Shown piece after piece: positions 53,370 to 61,859 of a DNA stretch of 64,000 bases. This DNA is from an uncultured Lachnospiraceae bacterium (GTDB lineage Bacteria > Bacillota > Clostridia > Lachnospirales > Lachnospiraceae): NCBI GenBank assembly GCA_900316075.1, contig ONBT01000018.1, positions 31,767 to 95,766 on the forward strand, given 5' to 3'. The notes under the pieces were generated by a model. That model ran no database searches and was not told the DNA's origin. It saw only the letters and a list, made by a program, of their open reading frames with translations. Made by a program: the position numbers and the translations under genes. Numbering within the stretch: the first letter of the stretch is position 1; each line of letters starts with the position of its first letter.

Positions 53370-54283
53370 TGGCTCAGGTAAACGGTGTATACGCGGGCTC
53401 CATCAAGGATGACCCCAATTTCAAAAAGAACCATATGGCCCCCGGACGGCTGGTCAAAAACATCATCGTCCACATCATTCTGGGCGTTCTGGCAGTGATC
53501 TGGCTCTTCCCGATTTTCTGGGTAGTGCTGACCTCCCTCCGGAAGGAAAAGGGCGCCTATACGTCCTACTTCTGGCCCAAGGCTTTGACCTTTGACAATT
53601 ATAAGAAGCTCTTCACGCAGACGACCCAGCTGAACTTCCCGAGGATGTTCCTGAACACCCTGCTGATCGCGATTTTCGCCTGCCTGATTTCGACCTTCTT
53701 CATCCTCTGCACCGGCTACTGCATGAGCCGCCTTCGTTTCCGCCTGCGGAAGCCTTTCATGAATCTGGCCATGATCCTGGGCCTCTTCCCCGGCTTCATG
53801 TCCATGGTGGCGATTTACTTCATCCTGAAGGCGGTCGGCCTGACCGAAGGAAACCTTCTCCTGGTGGCCCTGACCCTATGCTATTCGGCGGGCTCCGGCA
53901 CGGGCTTCTACATCGTCAAAGGCTTCTTTGATACGGTGCCCAAGTCCCTTTCGGAAGCGGCCATCCTTGACGGCTGCAACCAGTGGCAGGTCTTCACGAA
54001 AGTCGTCCTGCCCCTTTCGAAGCCCATCGTCGTCTACACGGTGCTGACTTCCTTCCTGGCCCCCTGGCTGGACTTCGTCTTCGTCCGCGTCATCGTCGGC
54101 CCGAAGCAGAAGTACTGGACCGTGGCCCTCGGCCTCTATTACATGCTCGAGAAGGAGTACATCCAGCAGTGGTATACCTCCTGGGCAGCAGCGGCCGTCA
54201 TCGTATCCATCCCGATTGCCGCCCTCTTCCTGGCAATGCAGAAGAACTATGTTGACGGCATGACCGGCGCCGTAAAAGGCTGA
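53369..54283 (+). CDS. malG: Maltodextrin ABC transporter permease MalG
   Basis: The protein has 304 residues and six helices. The coupling loop is PKSLSEAAILDGCNQWQVFTKVVLPL at about 192-217. The ATG overlaps the malF stop. No ATPase gene (MalK/MsmK) is in the locus, so a shared ATPase from elsewhere in the genome is expected, as in many Firmicutes sugar importers. Confidence 0.92.
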   Translation: MAQVNGVYAGSIKDDPNFKKNHMAPGRLVKNIIVHIILGVLAVIWLFPIFWVVLTSLRKEKGAYTSYFWPKALTFDNYKKLFTQTTQLNFPRMFLNTLLIAIFACLISTFFILCTGYCMSRLRFRLRKPFMNLAMILGLFPGFMSMVAIYFILKAVGLTEGNLLLVALTLCYSAGSGTGFYIVKGFFDTVPKSLSEAAILDGCNQWQVFTKVVLPLSKPIVVYTVLTSFLAPWLDFVFVRVIVGPKQKYWTVALGLYYMLEKEYIQQWYTSWAAAAVIVSIPIAALFLAMQKNYVDGMTGAVKG

Positions 54284-54326
54284 TTGCAAACAACTCTTTT
54301 TCATTTACCTCCTTTGTTCAAGGTAT

Positions 54327-54370
54327 TGTGTCCGCCCGGAGCGTGTCTTCAGGCGGGCACAGTGCTTTTT
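54327..54370 (+). terminator. Probable terminator after malG
   Basis: TGTCCGCC pairs with GGCGGGCA (one wobble) around a 15-nt loop. TTTTT follows after six bases. Just downstream begins the first of two TATGACTAATGTAAA copies. Confidence 0.65.
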
Positions 54371-54433
54371 ATGACTAATGTAAACCCCGTCGTCACCGGC
54401 GCCCTGTCATGCAGGTGCTATGACTAATGTAAA
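54370..54433 (+). repeat. Two direct copies of TATGACTAATGTAAA
   Basis: Identical 15-mers at 54370-54384 and 54419-54433, 49 nt apart. Each is followed by a C-rich stretch and by CATG about 26-35 nt later. They lie between the malG terminator and the amylase start. Confidence 0.85.
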
Positions 54434-54487
54434 TCCCCTCGCTCTCTGCACCTTCTCATGTGGGCGGGAAAGGACAGGTTGAAAGAA

Positions 54488-56272
54488 ATGTTAAAGAAGA
54501 CTAACTTATCGCGCACCCTGGCCGCCTTCCTGGCCGGGGCCCTGGCCCTGGGCCTCACGGCATGCGGCTCCGTCAAGACTTCGTATTCGGAAAACACGGA
54601 TAACGCGGCGGCGAAGCAGACGGCCCAGCTGAATTCCGCCATCATCAAGACCATGACGACAGAGCAGGGCGGGACCCGGACCACACCCGATTATGTGACG
54701 ACCTACGAGATTTTCCCCTACTCCTTCGCGGATTCGGACGGGGACGGAATCGGGGACCTGCAGGGCATCATCAGTAAGCTTGACTATATCAGCGACGGGA
54801 TTCCCTCCACGACCGACGACCTCAACTGCAATGCCATCTGGCTCACCCCGGTCTGCCCTTCCACGACCTATCATAAGTACGACATCACGGATTATGAAAC
54901 TATCGATCCGGAATTCGGGACTCTCGATGACTACAGGGAATTCGTGGCCGAGTGCCACAGGCGGGGCATTTCCGTCATTTTCGACATGGTGATGAACCAT
55001 ACCTCCAGCCAGCACCCCTGGTTTACGGAAGCCAAGTCCTATCTCATCAAGCATCCGGACATCGACTTTGAAAACCCGGACCAGGTGGCGGCGGCCGTCG
55101 CCGAGTGCCCCTACGTCGGCTACTATAATTACAGCAGCAAGGCTGCTGACGGCTACAATGTCCTGATGGGGACGAAATATTATTATGAATGCCGTTTCTG
55201 GAGCGAGATGCCGGACCTCAATCTGGATTCGGACGCCGTAAAGAGCGAGTTTTCGGACATCATCAAGTTCTGGACGGACATCGGCGTCGACGGCTTCCGC
55301 ATGGACGCGGCGACCAGCTACTACACCGGAAACACGAATCAGAACATCGAGACCCTGAAGTGGTTCAAGGCGGAAGCCCAGAAATATAACCCCAAGGCCT
55401 ACGTCGTGGCCGAGGTCTGGACGGGCCAGTCGACCTATGCCAAGTACTACCAGTCCGGCATCGATTCCTGCTTCGACTTCGCTTTCTCCCAGCAGGACGG
55501 GGCCATTGCCAATATCACGAGAGGAACCGAAGAAGCCGGCCTTTTCACCCGGGCCATGGCGGCGGAAGAGAAGCTCTATAAGGAACAGAATGAGGCTTCG
55601 GGCACCGATTATTCTTCGGAGACCGGCCGGCCCGATGTCCTCAACGCCCCCTTCTATACCAATCACGACACGAACCGGTCCGCCGGCTACTATACCGGGG
55701 ACAATGCAGCAGCTCAGGTCAAGTTCGCCGGGGGCCTGAACCTCCTTATGTCGGGCAATGCCTATATCTACTACGGCGAAGAGCTGGGCATGAAGGGGTC
55801 CGGCAAGGATGAGAACAAGCGGTCCCCCATGCTCTGGGCCGCGGACGCGGAGACGGACCCGGCCCTCTGCAAGGGGCCTTCCGACATGGATTCCTTCGAG
55901 CAGACCTGCAATACCGAAGACATCCAGAAAAAAGACGCGGCATCGAATCTTGCCTATTTCCGTCAGGCTTCTTTTCTGCGGACGGCCTTCCCGGTCCTTT
56001 CCCGCGGGGAAACTGCGGATCTTCCGACAGTCTCTGAAGCCAATGCAGCTACAGCTGCCTTCACCCGGACGGATACGGAGGGCGGTCTGCCGCCCGTCAC
56101 CGTCGTCATCAATAGCGGAGCGGAGAGCGCGGAAGTTTCCATGAAAGACCTCGGGGATGAGAGCCTGACGCTTAGTGCGGTTCTTCTGACCGGAGAGGAC
56201 GCAGTTTCCGTCAAGGGCGGAACCATTACCATGCCGGCCTATTCGGTGGCCGTCTTCACGACGGGGGAATAA
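54488..56272 (+). CDS. Exported lipoprotein alpha-amylase-type GH13 enzyme
   Basis: The protein has 594 residues. A lipoprotein signal ends at LTAC with Cys26. The GH13 catalytic domain has FDMVMNHTSSQH, DGFRMDAATSY with nucleophile Asp273, VVAEVWTG with acid Glu309, and YTNHDTNR. It should cut starch or dextrins at the cell surface and feed MalE. ATG 54488 is chosen for signal-peptide fit and AGGACAGG upstream; an in-frame ATG at 54458 would add ten hydrophilic residues. Specificity (endo-amylase or maltogenic) cannot be told. Confidence 0.88.
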   Translation: MLKKTNLSRTLAAFLAGALALGLTACGSVKTSYSENTDNAAAKQTAQLNSAIIKTMTTEQGGTRTTPDYVTTYEIFPYSFADSDGDGIGDLQGIISKLDYISDGIPSTTDDLNCNAIWLTPVCPSTTYHKYDITDYETIDPEFGTLDDYREFVAECHRRGISVIFDMVMNHTSSQHPWFTEAKSYLIKHPDIDFENPDQVAAAVAECPYVGYYNYSSKAADGYNVLMGTKYYYECRFWSEMPDLNLDSDAVKSEFSDIIKFWTDIGVDGFRMDAATSYYTGNTNQNIETLKWFKAEAQKYNPKAYVVAEVWTGQSTYAKYYQSGIDSCFDFAFSQQDGAIANITRGTEEAGLFTRAMAAEEKLYKEQNEASGTDYSSETGRPDVLNAPFYTNHDTNRSAGYYTGDNAAAQVKFAGGLNLLMSGNAYIYYGEELGMKGSGKDENKRSPMLWAADAETDPALCKGPSDMDSFEQTCNTEDIQKKDAASNLAYFRQASFLRTAFPVLSRGETADLPTVSEANAATAAFTRTDTEGGLPPVTVVINSGAESAEVSMKDLGDESLTLSAVLLTGEDAVSVKGGTITMPAYSVAVFTTGE

Positions 56273-56370
56273 GCCTAGGAATAGTAAGAATCGACATACA
56301 GGAGTTAAATGGCCCGAACGCGGAAGGGACGGCCCTGCAGAAAAACGATCAAGAAGAGGAGTGCAGGAAA

Positions 56371-57714
56371 ATGGCAGAAATGACGGATGTCCGTCTGAGG
56401 AATGCAACTGTATATTCGGTGTTCGTGAGAAACTATAGTGAGGAAGGGACATTCGCTGCGGTGGCAAAGGACGTGAACCGGATCGAGGCCCTGGGCACCG
56501 ACATCGTCTGGCTCATGCCCATCCACCCGATCGGAGAAAAAGCAAGAAAGGGAACCTGCGGGTCCCCCTATGCCATCAAAGACTATCGGGCTGTGAATCC
56601 CGACTACGGGACTCTTGATGATTTCAAAGCCCTGGTGGACGCCATCCACGGGGCCGGGATGAAGTGTATCATCGACGTGGTCTACAATCACACCTCGCCC
56701 GACTCCGTCCTTTCCCAGGAGCATCCGGCCTGGTTCTACCACCGGGAAGACGGCTCCTTCGGGAACAAGGTCGGCGACTGGTCGGACATCATCGACCTCG
56801 ACTACCGGAACCAGGGCCTCTGGGACTATCAGATTGAAACTCTGAAGTACTGGGTGGGCATTGTCGACGGCTTCCGCTGCGACGTGGCTTCCCTGGTTCC
56901 TGTGGACTTCTGGATCAAGGCAAGAGCGGAAGTTGAAAAGGTGCATCCGGGCTGCCTCTGGCTGGCCGAGTCCGTGGAGCCCGACTTCGTGACGTATAAC
57001 CGCTCCCGGGGCGTCGACGCCTGGTCGGACGGGGAGGTCTTCCGGGCCTTCGACATGGAATATGAATATGATGTCTTCACCTATTACCGGGACTACATCA
57101 ATCAGACGTCGACCCTCCACGAATACGCCGACGCCCTGAACCGGCAGGAAGCTTCCTATCCGGAGAACTACGTCAAGCTCCGCTTCCTCGAGAATCATGA
57201 TAATAAGCGCGCCTCTCTCATGCTGGGCACCGGGAAGGTATGGCGGAACTGGACGGCCTTCATCTACTTCAACAAGGGCTGTACCCTGATCTATAACGGC
57301 CAGGAGACCGGCACGGCCCACCGGCCCGAGCTCTTCGAGAAGGACCCCATTGACTGGACCTCGCCGATGATGGAGCCGATTTCGGAATACCTCGCGAAGC
57401 TTGCCTCCATCAAGAAGAATATTCTTCCTGCCCGGGCCGGCTACAAGGTGACGGCCCTTGAGGAGACGACCCTTGCGGCGGTCTACTCGGATGTGGAGCG
57501 GCCGGGCCGTGTGGTTCTCGGCGTCTTCCGCGTCGGCGGCCGTAAGCACATTGCCGACCTCTGGCACGCGACGACCGCCGACGGGGAGTCGGTCAATGAC
57601 TTCTTCCCCGACGGCACCTACACCAACCTCATCGACGGGCAGCCCTTTGACATCTGCCAGGGGTCCCTGCAGGCGGGCGTGGAGCCGGTGATCGTCGAAG
57701 GGTTCAAGCAGTAA
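56371..57714 (+). CDS. Cytoplasmic GH13 alpha-amylase family enzyme
   Basis: The protein has 447 residues with no signal peptide. GH13 motifs are IIDVVYNHTS at 99-108, DGFRCDVAS with nucleophile Asp171, WLAESVEP with acid Glu200, and FLENHDNKR. The compact size and lack of extra N-terminal domain resemble intracellular alpha-amylase/neopullulanase-like enzymes that shorten imported dextrins. AGAGGAGTGCAGGAAA precedes the ATG. The 98-nt spacer after the lipoprotein amylase gene shows no terminator, so the two are probably cotranscribed. Confidence 0.88.
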   Translation: MAEMTDVRLRNATVYSVFVRNYSEEGTFAAVAKDVNRIEALGTDIVWLMPIHPIGEKARKGTCGSPYAIKDYRAVNPDYGTLDDFKALVDAIHGAGMKCIIDVVYNHTSPDSVLSQEHPAWFYHREDGSFGNKVGDWSDIIDLDYRNQGLWDYQIETLKYWVGIVDGFRCDVASLVPVDFWIKARAEVEKVHPGCLWLAESVEPDFVTYNRSRGVDAWSDGEVFRAFDMEYEYDVFTYYRDYINQTSTLHEYADALNRQEASYPENYVKLRFLENHDNKRASLMLGTGKVWRNWTAFIYFNKGCTLIYNGQETGTAHRPELFEKDPIDWTSPMMEPISEYLAKLASIKKNILPARAGYKVTALEETTLAAVYSDVERPGRVVLGVFRVGGRKHIADLWHATTADGESVNDFFPDGTYTNLIDGQPFDICQGSLQAGVEPVIVEGFKQ

Positions 57715-57780
57715 GCAGGCAGGCGCGATGGCGGGCTAGGCCCAAGGCTGGGACATTGGCTTTTGGAAAACCAGAGAAAA

Positions 57781-58107
57781 GGAGAAGAATCCAGGAAATT
57801 GGGGAATTCTTCTCCTTTTTCGCGGCCTGTTGTGTGGCTGGCTTGGGCTGGAGAGAGAAAAAGCCGGAAGAATGAAGAAATCTTCTCTCATTTCCGGAGC
57901 CGGAAGTCTTCCGTCTCGGGCTGGAGAGAGAAAAAGCCGGAAGAATGAAGAAATCTTCTCCATTTTCCGGAGCAGGAACGCTTTTGGCTCGAGCTCCAGA
58001 GAGAAAAAGCGGGAAGAGAGAAGAAATCTTCTCCATTTTTCGGAGCGAAAACGTTTCTGGCTCGAGCCCCAAAGAGAAAAAAAGAGGAAAAGAAGAAATC
58101 TTTCTCC
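57781..58107 (+). repeat. 73-nt-period hairpin array, locus 4 (5 units)
   Basis: The 417-nt spacer between the convergent GH13 and mutS2 genes has no gene. It contains five 35-nt units at 57781-57815, 57854-57888, 57927-57961, 58000-58034 and 58073-58107, with every end exactly 73 nt apart. Unit 1 is GGAGAAGAAT...ATTCTTCTCC, a perfect 10-bp stem. Units 2-5 begin AGAGAAA and end TTCTC(C/T). Here the 38-nt intervals are also alike (TTTCCGGAGC... GGCT(C/G)), so the whole 73-nt block is tandemly repeated. Confidence 0.92.
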
Positions 58108-58131
58108 TTTTCCTCTGAAGGAAGTGAATGA

Positions 58132-60660
58132 TTAGAGTTCCGCAATCGTGACTCCGGCATCGCCCTCTCCGAATTCAGCCGTGTGGTAGGACCGGACTCT
58201 GCCGTCACGGCGGAGGTAGTCCTGAACGGCGTTTCGCAGGATGCCGGCCCCCTTGCCGTGGACGATACGGCAGGAGGAAAGGCCCGCCAGGACGGCGTCA
58301 TCAAGATATTTATCCAGCGTCAGCAGGGCCTCGTCCGTGTTCATGCCGATGAGCTTGACTTCCGGAGAGATCGTGGCGGCCTTGGAGAAGGCGGAAAGCT
58401 CCGAGTCGCTGTCATCGCCCTCGAAGGAAAGGGTGTAGCTTTCTTTTATATGTTTCTTCCCGGCAACATCATTTCCTTCGAAGGATACGCCCGAATCTTC
58501 CGCGGCCTCGAGGTCGGAGATATTGACTTTTGTCGTGAGGATGCCGGCCTTGACTTCGAGGTTTCCCTTTCGGTCGGGCAGGGAGTGGACGGTGCCGATG
58601 ACCCCGCCCATGGAGAGGACTTTCACGAAGTCCCCGATTTCAATGCTTTCCGGGGTAAGCTTCTTTCCGGCAGCAGGCGCGGGCTTTTCCGCGGCCTTGG
58701 ACCGCTTGCCTTTCGTCTTCTCGCCCAGTTCCCGGCGCTTGTTTTCCATGGCTTTGCGGTCGGGGGTTCCGGCCTTTTCCGCCCTGTTCAGATCCCGGAT
58801 GGCCGAGTCGTACTGGCTCTTGGCGTCAGCGAGGATGTTCGCGGCCTTTTCATTGGCCTTCTTCAGGATGTCTTCCCGCTGCTTTTCAAACTTCTTTTCC
58901 TTCTCCTGCAGCTTTTCGAGGCGGCTCTGAAGAATCTCATTCTGGTGACGGACCGTATCCGCCTCGCTCTGGGCCCGGCGGCGCTCCCGCTCCAGGTTTC
59001 CGAGCAGGTCTTCGAGGGAGAGCTTCTCTGCACCCATATTATTCTTTGCCTCGGAAATGATGGAGGCCGGAATCCCCAGGCGTTTTGCGATGGCCAGGGC
59101 GTTGGACTTGCCCGGCAGGCCGATGATCAGGCGGTAGGTGGGCGAGAGGGTCTCCTCATCAAACTCCATCGAGGCGTTCTGGACGCCCTCCGTCGTCAGG
59201 GCGTAAGACTTGAGCTCGGCGTAGTGGGTCGAGAGCATGGCGGAGACGCGGCGGGTCCGCATGTAGTCGAGGATGGCGGTCGCCAGGGCGGCGCCCTCGG
59301 CCGGGTCCGTGCCGGCGCAGAGCTCGTCGAAGAGGACCAGGTCATGCTCCCCGGCGTGACGGAGGATGTAGATGATATTCTTCATGTGGCCGGAGAAGGT
59401 GGACAGGGATTCTTCAATCGACTGGGGATCGCCGATGTCGGCAAAGACTTCTCCGAATACGGGCAGGCATGCAGCGCGTGCAGGCACAAAGAGGCCGGTC
59501 TGGGCCATGACAGCCAGCAGACCCAGGGTCTTCAAAGACACGGTCTTGCCGCCGGTGTTGGGACCGGTGATGATCAGGATCCGGTAGTCGCCGCCGATTT
59601 CAATGTCAATGGGGACGGCCTTTTCCGGGTCCAGGAGGGGATGGCGGGCAGCTTCAATCTTCAGCGTCCTTCCGGACCTGCCACTGGTGCTTTCAGATGT
59701 GGCGCCGGAGGAAACCTGCGCTGCAGGCGCATTTTCAGAAGCTGCAGAATTCAAGTCTGCGACATATTCCTGCTGGGAAAGAATTTCCGGCTGCACCGCC
59801 CGCATCTCTTCAGCCAGGCCGGCCCGGGCGAAGATGAAGTCGAGGGCTGTGACGGCGCGGTTGTCCCCGTCGATGATCTCCTTCGAAACCGCGCAGGAGG
59901 CGGAAAGAGAGGCCAGAATCCGGCGGATTTCGTCGGCTTCTTTTTCCTCTTCTTCGCGGATGGCATTATTCGCTTCGACGGCCTGCATGGGCTCGATGTA
60001 GAGGGTCTGGCCCGTGGCGGAAGCCCCATGGACGATGCCGGGCACCCGGGACTTGAACTCGGCCCGGACCGGAAGGACGAAGCGGTCGTCCCGGGTCGTG
60101 ATCAGGGCGTCGGAGAGAAGTTCCGCATTGTTCGAAAGCATCCGCTGCAGGGAGTCTTTGACCTTATTATTTAAAGAAGCAATCTTCTTGCGGCATTCCT
60201 TAAGTTCCGGCGAGGCGTCGTCGGCAATCTCGTCGGGCCCGAGGATGCAGCGTTCAATTTCCCGCTCCAGAGAAGGCAGGGGGTCCAGGGCTTCAAAATA
60301 ATCGGAAAGCCCGTCGCCGATGATTTCCGCTTTTTCCTGATAGCTTTTGAGTTCGCGGGTGGAGGCGAGCAGGGCGCTTACGGACAGAAGGTCCCGGGTG
60401 CCAAGGGTGGCGCCCGCCGCGAGCCGTTTCATCAGGGGGATTTCGTCGTTTTCCGTAAGGCCGGCAAGGGGCGGGCGGCCGGCTTTCTCGATGGCCGTCA
60501 CGGCTTCGGAGGTCTCCTTGAGGAGGCGCTTTACATTATTCTCATTCGAAGAAGGGCGGGCCGAAGCGCAGAGGGCCTTCCCGGCGCTCGTCCGGGCCTC
60601 GGCCGCGAGGCGCTCGAGGATTGTGTCAAATTCAAGGGTTTTAAATATGCGTTCGTTCAT
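58132..60660 (-). CDS. mutS2: MutS2 family ATPase/endonuclease
   Basis: The protein has 842 residues. It begins MNERIFKTLEFDTILERLA, the usual MutS2 start. The core and clamp precede Walker A GPNTGGKT at 366-373, then SIEESLSTFSGHMKNI and the Walker B segment LVLFDELCAGTDPAEGAA. A coiled region (about 520-620) and a C-terminal Smr domain (about 765-842, with HGKGAGILRNAVQDYLRR) follow. MutS2 acts on branched DNA or stalled ribosomes rather than mismatch repair. A low-complexity insertion lies at about 305-330. No clear ribosome site precedes ATG 60660; the frame continues to 60717. Confidence 0.93.
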   Translation of the reverse strand: MNERIFKTLEFDTILERLAAEARTSAGKALCASARPSSNENNVKRLLKETSEAVTAIEKAGRPPLAGLTENDEIPLMKRLAAGATLGTRDLLSVSALLASTRELKSYQEKAEIIGDGLSDYFEALDPLPSLEREIERCILGPDEIADDASPELKECRKKIASLNNKVKDSLQRMLSNNAELLSDALITTRDDRFVLPVRAEFKSRVPGIVHGASATGQTLYIEPMQAVEANNAIREEEEKEADEIRRILASLSASCAVSKEIIDGDNRAVTALDFIFARAGLAEEMRAVQPEILSQQEYVADLNSAASENAPAAQVSSGATSESTSGRSGRTLKIEAARHPLLDPEKAVPIDIEIGGDYRILIITGPNTGGKTVSLKTLGLLAVMAQTGLFVPARAACLPVFGEVFADIGDPQSIEESLSTFSGHMKNIIYILRHAGEHDLVLFDELCAGTDPAEGAALATAILDYMRTRRVSAMLSTHYAELKSYALTTEGVQNASMEFDEETLSPTYRLIIGLPGKSNALAIAKRLGIPASIISEAKNNMGAEKLSLEDLLGNLERERRRAQSEADTVRHQNEILQSRLEKLQEKEKKFEKQREDILKKANEKAANILADAKSQYDSAIRDLNRAEKAGTPDRKAMENKRRELGEKTKGKRSKAAEKPAPAAGKKLTPESIEIGDFVKVLSMGGVIGTVHSLPDRKGNLEVKAGILTTKVNISDLEAAEDSGVSFEGNDVAGKKHIKESYTLSFEGDDSDSELSAFSKAATISPEVKLIGMNTDEALLTLDKYLDDAVLAGLSSCRIVHGKGAGILRNAVQDYLRRDGRVRSYHTAEFGEGDAGVTIAEL

Positions 60661-60826
60661 AATTTTGCAATACAAAAATTCAAAGCTGTCTGCCCATGTG
60701 TGACCGACAGCAATCATCCGGCTGTTTGTCCTGGGTGGTATAAAAGGCTGAAACCTTAGGGCCCGTCTATTCTACCCAAAAACAGCCTGCACCGCAATGG
60801 AAACAGCGAATTCATCGGGCCTGCAC

Positions 60827-60855
60827 TTGCACAGAATGGAATTCCATGCTTTAAT
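60827..60855 (+). promoter_or_regulatory. Predicted promoter for the YhaM-type gene
   Basis: TTGCAC at 60827, a 17-bp spacer and TTTAAT at 60850, about 36 nt upstream of the ATG. The spacer includes the 12-nt palindrome ATGGAATTCCAT. Confidence 0.6.
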
Positions 60856-60890
60856 AGGGGGCAGTGTTTTGAATCAGAAAGAAGAAGAAA

Positions 60891-61859
60891 ATGGTCTACA
60901 TCAATGAACTCGTGAACGGGCAGCACATCCAGGAGACGTACCTGGTCCGGAAGATTACCGTCGGCAAGACGAAGGCGGGCAAGGACTACTGGTCCGTGAC
61001 CCTCGGCGATTCAACCGGCTCCATCGACGCGAAAATCTGGAGCCCCGGCGACCCCAATATCGCAGAGTTCAACGAGCTCGACTATGTGGACATTTCCGCG
61101 AACGTGCAGGAATACCGGGGCGAGCTCCAGCTCATCGTTTCGTCGGTGCGGAAGGCCGACCCTTCCGAGGTGGACCCGGCCGACTTCATGCCCTCGACCC
61201 AGAAGAGCGTAGAGCGCATGTACCAGGAACTGCTGTCCCTCGTGAATTCTGTCGGAGCCCCGTATTTCAAGGAACTGCTTCTGTCCTTCTTCGACGACGA
61301 GAAGATTTCCGCGGAGTTCCGCAAGCACTCTGCGGCCAAGAGCGTCCACCACAGCTTCGTGGGCGGCCTCCTTGAGCACACCCTTTCCGTGACGAAGATC
61401 TGCGACTTCTATTCGCAGAATTATTCCTTCCTGAACCGGGACCTGCTCATCACGGCGGCCCTCCTCCACGACATCGGGAAAATCTACGAGCTGAACGACT
61501 TCCCGGCCAACGACTACTCCGACCCGGGCCAGCTCCTGGGCCATATCTACATCGGCGCCCACCTGATCGACGAGCGGGCGGCCGGAATCGAAGGCTTCCC
61601 CGAGGTGAAGAAAAACGAGCTCGTCCACTGCATCCTTTCCCACCACGGGAAGCTGGAGTTTGGAAGCCCCAAGGAGCCGGAACTTGCCGAGGCCATCGCC
61701 CTGTCCTTCGCGGACAATGCGGACGCCAAGCTCGAGACCTTCAAGGAGGCTGTCGACAGCAAGGCCGGCAGCGGGGACGAGTACCGCTGGCTGGGCTTCA
61801 ACAAGTACTTAGAGAGCAATATCCGAAAGACGACCCCTGAAAACTATGGAGAAGAATGA
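60891..61859 (+). CDS. yhaM: YhaM-type 3'-5' exoribonuclease/HD-domain protein
   Basis: The protein has 322 residues. The N-terminal OB fold (about 13-90, VTLGDSTGSIDAKIWSPG) is followed by an HD phosphohydrolase domain (about 155-290) with VHHSFVGGLLEHT, LLHDIGK and CILSHHGKLEFG. YhaM enzymes trim single-stranded RNA or DNA ends with a metal ion. AAAGAAGAAG precedes the ATG. The last 14 nt overlap the start of the methyltransferase gene, indicating coupling. Confidence 0.92.
   Translation: MVYINELVNGQHIQETYLVRKITVGKTKAGKDYWSVTLGDSTGSIDAKIWSPGDPNIAEFNELDYVDISANVQEYRGELQLIVSSVRKADPSEVDPADFMPSTQKSVERMYQELLSLVNSVGAPYFKELLLSFFDDEKISAEFRKHSAAKSVHHSFVGGLLEHTLSVTKICDFYSQNYSFLNRDLLITAALLHDIGKIYELNDFPANDYSDPGQLLGHIYIGAHLIDERAAGIEGFPEVKKNELVHCILSHHGKLEFGSPKEPELAEAIALSFADNADAKLETFKEAVDSKAGSGDEYRWLGFNKYLESNIRKTTPENYGEE

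Noticed and set aside
54506..56467. 653-codon frame antisense to the lipoprotein amylase
   Set aside because: It is a long open antisense frame produced by the GC-rich codon use of the amylase gene; the sense strand has complete GH13 motifs. The same applies to 58183-60174 opposite mutS2 and 6951-8888 opposite oppA.
57704..58072. 122-codon minus-strand frame with repeated peptide blocks across array 4
   Set aside because: The 73-nt period is not a multiple of three, so each block is read in a different frame. There is no ribosome site or family, so it is an artefact of the repeat array.
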